Below, piece by piece: positions 61,940-64,000 of a DNA stretch of 64,000 nt. This DNA is from Daucus carota subsp. sativus (lineage: Eukaryota > Streptophyta > Magnoliopsida > Apiales > Apiaceae): the NCBI RefSeq assembly GCF_001625215.2, contig NC_030381.2, positions 2,567,131 through 2,631,130 on the forward strand, in the 5' to 3' direction. The notes beneath the pieces are model-generated. The model was not told the DNA's origin. It saw only the letters and a list, made by a program, of their open reading frames with translations, and made no database searches. Each line of letters starts with the position of its first letter. Within the stretch, counting starts at the first letter, position 1. The translations under genes and the position numbers were made by a program.

Positions 61940-64000
61940 TGGGCATAGACATTGCTTGAATATAGCTGGCAGGATGATAATTCTAATGTATAGATGGCAC
62001 ACAAATACAGGGTTTAGTGGCTACCAGAAGTCATTGATGCTGTTGGTGCCTTTATAAAGATAACGATGACATACAAAATCTCATGAAAAAATAGACGACA
62101 CCTGTCTGTAGTTTCACAGGAGTTTAAGTTTTGGAGACTGTGTAAATGAGAGATCTTTTAACGTGACATGTACTTGTGCAATCGGATGCAATATAAAGAT
62201 GGAAATGCATCTGAAAAGTGGGCAACAGTATGTCCAATGGTTGATAGATGTTATGATATTAAAAGAGGTCTTTCTGCCTGCTGTGTAGGTTTTCTACATC
62301 TGCCCTCTGAACACGCCATATCCCGCAGATAAAACTCGCTAGGTAATGATGATCGGCCATGTATGGCACTGCTAACTCTTAAATGTATATACCTTTAGAG
62401 CTCATGTTTGTTGCAAAAGCTGCAGTCACTGTTTAGTTATATTCCTTGGTTGGGAACATCTAATCTTCTTAGAGGTTGTATTTTTTAAAAATATGATAAG
62501 ACCAAAATGCTACATACACAATATACATAATATTTGAAGAATGGATGAGCATGAAATGATTAATTTTCATTATTGTTAGTTGTTTCTTCTTACTGTAATG
62601 ATCATTAGTTAAAGAATAAGAATCAAGATAATTCAATTTATACTTGCCAACAAAACTGACGTTAAGTCATTTTAAGGTGCTGATTTATGAACATGAGTCT
62701 TAGATTGCTCTCAGAATCATTATCTTTAATATATTATGGCTGCAGCGGTGTTTGGTTTGTTGCATTTATATACTTGTATACCTGCGTCTTAATCTACTAG
62801 TTTGTCGCTTGGATTCTATGTGTTGTATAGTTTTCTAGATTACTGAATGAGCTGCCTCATGATGTGAATAATTCTAATCGTGATTATAAGACCATGTTCT
62901 TCTGTTTATCAGACAACGAAATTGATCCTGGAACTGTGTTAATGGTTGTTTGTCAATTATTCTACATAAAATGTATATAGACTTAACAATGACCCTAGAT
63001 AGAAATCTCGTTAGGTAGTAAACTTTTGCAGTCTTCAGCTTGTGTATCTTTCTCTAATTTGAAAGAAATGCTGGCCTTCAAATTATGTTGGTAAAATTGT
63101 ATATAAAACACCTGTTTTTTTTCTTTGATATCATGTTTAGGGTGCATTATGGTCCTTGTTGTCATTGTTTATGAGTACCAGTCCTTGTCAATCTCTTGCC
63201 TTATTAATTGCTAGATTAATTACTTTGGGTTCCAAAACAAGTTGCATCTTCTTTGCAGTCAATTGAACTAGCAATCTGTTCCCAACTTATAGAATGATCT
63301 TTTCTGCTAGCGAATAAACTAGATGAATCATGTTGTAAACTTTGGTCTTTAGTTTACTGGTTTTAACAGATAGTAGTTCTTTGTCCATTTTTCTGGCAAT
63401 AAATACGATAAGTGGATAATACATTTGATTCTGATGTAAAAGTTTCTTCTCTGCAATTTACACAAGGTTCAAGGCCAACAATATAATTTTGTCTGTAGGG
63501 GGCATTGCGGAGAATTAGTTTCTCTAAGCATGAGCCATGCACACAGACAAACAAAATAAAATAAGATCCTATAGATTTTAAGTCAGGCAACTCGTAAACC
63601 ATGTGTTTTCTTGGACCACAGCCCTGCCCTGCCCTTTCTGATATTGTTTTTCTGTCAAGTGTCAACTATACTGTCCTGCAATTGAGGCTTGGACTAACTC
63701 TGGAAAAGGTCGTGGACTTGTGGTCTGTCGAATGGAATATACTGAGATATGTTCAGTCAAATGGAATAGAATCAGATAGAAGTCAAAACATGATCAAGCT
63801 TGTGTTCTTTCAATCAAGGAAAAACATGATCTCCATTCTAAACGTTGAACCAAATAGAAGATTATTTTGTTTGCTGTTTGAACTATCAAGTGCTTATATT
63901 TTCTCTACATTTTGTGTAGGTGACAATGAGTCCGAAGTCATTGTCAGGGTGATATAAGAGTTGCATGTCGTGGATTGGCGAACTGGCTTTCTTACCTGGT
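61940..64000. other. 2 kb without a supported gene, to the window edge
   Basis: Includes the PPR 3'UTR and AT-rich DNA. Open frames such as 63601-63957 show no family pattern, no convincing splice context and biased hydrophobic/basic composition. A gene beginning right of the window cannot be excluded. Confidence 0.4.

Noticed and set aside
63601-63957. 118-codon ORF near the right edge
   Set aside because: No family resemblance, no splice or promoter support; likely chance in low-stop DNA.

Overview
The window is nuclear DNA of a flowering plant, most likely a dicot. It has AT-rich intergenic DNA, spliced genes with GT-AG introns, TATA boxes, plant-only gene families (DUF26 receptor kinases, trihelix factors, PPR proteins, karrikin-type F-box/kelch) and many Stowaway, Harbinger, Helitron and SINE-type insertions. 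Species was not determined. All exon boundaries were read by eye from splice signals, reading-frame phase and comparison between paralogs inside the window. Family assignments rest on remembered family sequence patterns, not on a search.

Layout. 1-820: a very long inverted repeat (foldback element). 1281-4181 (-): 5' part of a UBP26-type ubiquitin protease; the rest lies left of the window. 4190-15198: mostly gene-poor and repeat-rich, with one small uncertain ORF (6628-6876), a tRNA-type SINE with perfect target duplications, two MITEs, a possible solo LTR and non-LTR retrotransposon tails. 15199-16371 (+): intronless KUF1-type F-box/kelch gene. 18226-21483 (-): three-exon phytochrome-interacting ankyrin protein (PIA type). 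23084-25237 (+): GT-3-type trihelix transcription factor.

26276-42534 holds a cluster of three cysteine-rich receptor-like kinase (CRK) genes: A (-, 26276-31786), B (-, 33305-36377) and C (+, 38568-42534). All have the same eight coding exons with the same phases. A and B are a direct tandem duplication that includes promoter and 3' flank; C is inverted. C (624 aa) and B (629 aa) read as intact. A has a one-base frameshift in its first ectodomain exon and a Helitron in intron 2. A and C also share a tiny leader exon whose last three bases are ATG at the splice donor; B has lost it. A second Helitron with matching ends lies just downstream of C.

45775-50757 (+): ten-exon SH3P1-type BAR/SH3 trafficking protein with a retroposon in intron 8 whose target-site duplication has copied the 5' splice site. 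51200-51685 (+): decayed last exon of an RLCK-VII/PBL-type kinase. 52405-55746 (-): three-exon nodulin-like/NFD4-type major facilitator. 57485-57790 (+): RNase H-like retrotransposon fragment abutting a Stowaway MITE. 60023-61939 (+): intronless PPR gene like Arabidopsis At5g40400. 61940-64000: no supported gene.

The genes do not form a pathway. KUF1, PIA and GT-3 types are regulatory and light/karrikin linked, and the CRKs are stress/immune receptor candidates. I found no clearly new biological system. The most informative structure is the CRK cluster, where duplication, inversion, gene loss and transposon insertion can be read side by side.
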